This document shows, piece after piece, positions 58,825 through 64,000 of a stretch of 64,000 nt of DNA. Source of the DNA: Cavia porcellus (taxonomy: Eukaryota > Chordata > Mammalia > Rodentia > Caviidae); NCBI RefSeq assembly GCF_034190915.1, contig NW_026947496.1, positions 31,740,001 through 31,804,000 of the forward strand, in the 5' to 3' direction. The translations under genes and the position numbers were made by a program. The notes under the pieces were generated by a model. That model did no database searches and was not told the origin of the DNA. It saw only the letters and a list, made by a program, of their open reading frames with translations. The stretch's first letter is position 1. The number at the start of each line of letters is the position of its first letter.

Positions 58825-59040
58825 TGATTGTGTGCTGGTCCCATTGTGAGCACTTTACAGAAACTCACTAAACCCCACAGCAGCCCCACGGGTACCCCCT
58901 GCCATGACACCCTTTTCATGGCTGAGGGATACAGAAGCAAGCAAAGCAAGTGACACTATCACCACCACTAACATCACAGAGTCAGTGAGCCAGGATTTGA
59001 ACACAGGCTCCTGGCTCCACAGGCTGGAGGCAAAGCAGCA
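58825..59040 (-). mobile_element. MIR, nearly full length
   Basis: GAGCACTTTACAGAAACTCA, TTTTCATGGCTGAGGGATAC, CAGTGAGCCAGGATTTGAAC and ACAGGCTCCTGGCTCCACAG follow the antisense MIR consensus in order. Confidence 0.7.
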
Positions 59041-62000
59041 GTCTGCAGGGCCCATGACAGTCTTGCCAGGGAACCAGAGGAAAAGGTGCCTCATTTTCCC
59101 AGGACTCAGTCCCAGTGGCCTAGATGAGACCCTCACCAAAGGGATCCACTTGGCCTATGGTCCATAGCTTAATGTGGCAGGGCTCACTCAATGATGTTCC
59201 CCAACATTGCTCCCCAAGCATCAGCTGTGAGCTGATCTCTGCTGGGTGAATATGTAGACTCAGCTGCCTCCAAGACCGGGGACCTCAGAGTGGGCTGGAA
59301 CCAGAGCTATGAGGGAAAGTAGCCTTTGGGCTTGGCGGACCTAGGAGACAGTGCAGAGTCTTGGTCCCGCCTTCACTAGGGCTTCTCCTGTCCCTCTCAC
59401 CCTGCCTCCAGCCCTGTGAGTGTCTCCAAAGACCCTGGGCCTCCCACTCTCTTTCAGGTTCAGGCCTACTGCTCTTTTCTTTCACAACAAGGGCCATCAA
59501 GGCTCACCACTGTGATTTCTGCTGGCTGCTGTGTTTATTTTGGTCACATGCACTTAGAGCCTAGGGCTGGTAGTTCTGAGAAAATGAGAAAACAAAGCTG
59601 CTCTCTGTAGGCGGGGCGTGGACAGGGCTACTGCAGGCAAGGTGGCTCAGCAGGGTGGGGAGAAACCTGCCGGTCTGCAGGCAGAGCAGGGAGTGGGGAC
59701 ATCAGAAAGTCTGTATAGTGGGACACTTGGGCCAGATCAGTGGTGGCAGCTATCCTACAGACAGCTGGACTCAGAAGCCATGCAAAGAAGGTCCATGTGC
59801 AAGGTAGGTTTGCGTGCCCTAGAAATAGTGAGAGGTGACCTGATGGCCTTCCAGTGTGGAGGGACTGAGATGTGAGTAGCTCAAGGGAAGGAGAAACAGT
59901 CTAGAGCAAAATCAGTTCACCACACAAATGGGCACAGTCTGTGTGGCAGGCATTGTGCTGCCCGCTGTGTGCAGATGGAGCTACTCAGGACAGAGCCCTT
60001 GGGGCAGTCAGGCCATAGGGGAGGGCTGGTGCCCATGCACCCTGCAGGCCAGGCTCTACTCTGGGAGTTCAAAGGGCACATTCTGTGTGGGGTGAGGATA
60101 GCCAGTCTTCAGGAAGAGGTCCAGGAGGGGAGGTCTTCCCAGGTGGATGGATGCTGACAGGCAGCTATAGGTGAAGCCAAAGACAGAGCCTTCAAGGACA
60201 GAAGACTGCCCCAGCCAAGGTGGACAGGAGGAGCTGAGAGTGGAGACCACATGGGCAGCGGCAGGGAGAAGCCTGGGTGCTGAGCTCAGAGGCTGGGCTT
60301 GGCTGGGCAGTGGAGGACTTTACTATGAGGAGAAGTGAGGTGAGGAGAGCTGATGGAAAGATGGGGAGTCAGGAGGTTTCTAGGATGTGTGAGACTCAGG
60401 TCCACAGAGGACCTACCCGCAGAGACCTTTGTCAAGTGACTAGGCATTCTGGCCAGCACTCATGGGTAGTGGGAGCCCAGGACCCTCCTTTGTTTCAGTT
60501 GCAGGGCAGATGGTTGGGAAGGGGGCTTAACTCATCCAGCAGGAGTCTTTTGGTGATAAAAGGTGGGGTTTCTTAGATGACCTGTGTTGTGTCTCCCAAA
60601 TGTCAGTGTTCACTGCGGTCACACAACTAAGACACTGCATTAACATGGATCCTATTCTCTGTGCCTTTCATGACCATGGACCATAGTTTGCTCATAGCTA
60701 GCTCTTTAACACTCAACTAAGAACTGTCCTTAAGTTGGCTTTATGATGTTAGCTACGTTTAGGTGGAAAGATGAGTGTCTACACTTAAGAGTGCCAGCTT
60801 CCCACAGGCCAGAAACAGAACACTTCTGGGCATTAGGACATCCAATGACATATAATAATAATTTATGTGCTCTTTTATAGTTTATGCATTTCATTAGTAG
60901 ACCAGTTTCTCGGATGTAAGTGAGAAGTCAGACTTAAGGTCCTTTGTCTCTAAAACCCTCTATTGCCATGAGGTGTCCTAATGTGAGCAATCAGGGACCA
61001 AACTTAAAAGGAGGTGATTTAAGGCAGTGGCAAGCCTATGAGAATCATCTATGAAGTTTAGAACCTGAAAATAGAGGTGGCTTCCCAGTGGGTGCTTTAG
61101 GGAAATTCACCGATGATAGATCTGGATTGGACAATTCAAGAGGAATTAGGGAATGCTTGGTTAGATAACTAGGCATAATAGCAGCAGCTTGTGAGGAATT
61201 ACTATTGTCATCCCCAAATCTGAGCACAAGGCAGTCACCCCAGGATGAAGTGTCTTCCCAGGACACACAAAGCCTTGATTTGAGCACCCTGGCTTGGTTC
61301 TCACCCAGAACACACTTTTTTGGCCCCATCCAGAAGGAACCTAGCAGGATTCCTAGCCTGCTGGCAAGCTACTGGTGAAGATGGTGAGCCAGCAGTCAGG
61401 GGTTGGTTGTGCCAAGTGAGAAGACTACCTGAACCCAGACTCTGGTGGGGGAGACCAAGTTGCTACTAACTGTGGGTTGGTGATTCAGGTTAAAATCCAT
61501 TCAACCTTAAAGCAAATTTCACCCTCTGCCTAGGAAGGACCTTCCTCTCCAGGGTTGAGAAAGAGGTAAACGTGTGCCTGTGGGACATCCTTGCACACAG
61601 TTAGCTTCACACTGCCCACCAAGAGCCCTCTGTGGCCAGCAGATCACAACACAAGGTCTTCATCTGATGAGCACACGATAGTCCTTGGGGTGCTCTGCAT
61701 AAGGCTGCTGGCTCCAGATAGTACACAAAGCAGCAGAGGGAAAGCCAGGCAGAGAGGTTGCTGGGTGGATGCTGTATCCACTGAGCTGAAATGGCCCTCA
61801 ACCAGGCACTGCCCAAGGTTGAGGTCTCCTTGCCAAGTGGGAAGAGGTCAGCAGGCCCCAAGGAGAGCTGCGGCAGAACAATGCTGGCCTGGTGACAGGT
61901 AGCAGAGCCTGGCCTTCCCTCTCCCTGACTCTCAGGCAGAGCCCGTAGGCCTGGCCCTCCAGGTGGTGGTGAGAATCTGCTGATCTGCCCCACCTAGCAT

Positions 62001-63060
62001 GTGCCTGAAATGTTCCAGTCATTTTGCATATTATTTGCCAGGGAGTGGTTCCTGAGTCCTGCTTCATGCAGGCTTCTGACTAGAAATGTTAAGACAAAAG
62101 AGAGTGCCCCCATCAAGCCTTAGAGGTTAGGGGAGGTGGACCCTAATCCTCCCAGTTACCATGGTAGAAAGTGGGGCCTTTGGGAGGTGGTGGGGTCCAG
62201 AAGATGACAGTCAGTGGAGCCCTGTGATGGAATTGGGGCCTGCTAAGAAAATGTAGAAAACCAGGGCTCCACTACACACACACACCACAAATGGCTGTGT
62301 GAGGACTGGCCTAGGAGCGGGGCCCTCACCAAGAACCCAACCACATAGGTTTCCTGATCTGGGGCTTCTGCCTCAGGACTGTGAGGAGCAAATGGGGCTG
62401 TTGCAGCCCTGGCTGGATTGTTCTGCTGCCTCAGTGGACCCTTGGCTGCTTTGGAGAAGAGTAACTGTTCTGTTCTGGACGCTGAGAGGCTTTATTTTGA
62501 AAACCTCTGTTACTGCTGTCACTGAGGATGCTGCCACCTGAGCTTTCTACATACCAGTGCCCTGGGCCCTAGACCCACCCTGGATGGACAGAAGACCTGC
62601 ATTCCTGATGGGAGCCATGGGCCACTGGTGGCAGTTGAAACTTAAACTAAACAATATTAAAACCAGCTACTCAGTGTGTGTTTGCATGTGCATATGTGTG
62701 TGTGAGTGTCACTGTGTAGAAGCAGGATGTTAAGGCCAAAGACCCGAGCTCAGCCTACAGCTCCACCCTTGCTGCAGCATCTGATCCCATATGTCTTAAG
62801 TTCCCCCTGAGCTCCTCTGGCCATACCCCTCCCTCTCTGTGGGGTGAGGAGTTGGCAGGCTAAAGCCCAACACATAGAGCATACACACCCTTCCAGAGGA
62901 TCCCACAGGACTCCAGTCCATGCAACTCAGTCCCCTTTCCAGACCTACAGGCTTCTTCCTGTCCATTCTACTGATGTGCACAGAGGACTGTGTGGAGCTG
63001 GGTGGACTGAGCTTGGCTCAGGATCTAAGATATTCTTAAGCACCAGTTGATGAAGCATAA

Positions 63061-64000
<940 letters not shown>

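Overview
The window is 64 kb of mammalian nuclear DNA, almost certainly from a rodent. The repeats say so: many B1 (7SL-derived) SINEs on both strands, ID (tRNA-Ala-derived) SINEs, B1-ID dimers of the B1-dID type, L1 LINEs, MaLR-like LTRs and old MIR/L2 pieces. B1-dID dimers together with an unusual ID consensus (CATAAGC after the A box, ending GGTACCGAT) suggest a non-muroid rodent, possibly beaver-like or another non-mouse lineage. The species is a guess. There are no operons, CRISPR arrays or prokaryotic features.

One protein-coding gene is recognised: the 5' part of TRIM67 on the + strand. Exon 1 (CDS 43094-44053, 320 codons) encodes the split RING, the Gly/Ala linker and both B-boxes. 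Exon 2 (63316-63411, 32 codons) begins the coiled coil. The 19.3 kb intron 1 separates them and the window ends inside intron 2. The COS, FN3 and B30.2/SPRY parts must lie to the right. A CpG island (about 41640-44060) with GC boxes and an embedded AT-rich pocket is the likely promoter.

Layout: 1-5 kb, intergenic, with two inverted mariner fragments, one 5'-truncated L1 tail with a target-site duplication, and SINEs. 5-8 kb, an old antisense L1 with an internal inverted repeat. 8-12.4 kb, mostly unique sequence. 12.4-15.8 kb, a ~150-bp tandem repeat, a polypyrimidine tract, L1M pieces and two MaLR-like LTR pieces. 15.8-30.1 kb, a block of same-orientation (minus) L1 copies, one nearly full length, all broken, with SINEs nested in them. 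30.2-34.5 kb, a probable LTR and an old antisense L1 studded with SINEs, including an ID inserted into another ID. 34.5-41.6 kb, mostly unique with a few repeats. 41.6-44.1 kb, the TRIM67 promoter and exon 1. 44.1-64 kb, TRIM67 introns with scattered repeats and exon 2.

I found no evidence of an undescribed biological system. The most useful observations concern repeat history (nested and duplicated insertions with readable target-site duplications, an ID subfamily with a perfectly paired anticodon arm) and the TRIM67 promoter. Repeat family names come from pattern memory, not a database search, and repeat boundaries without a stated target-site duplication are good to about 10-30 bases.
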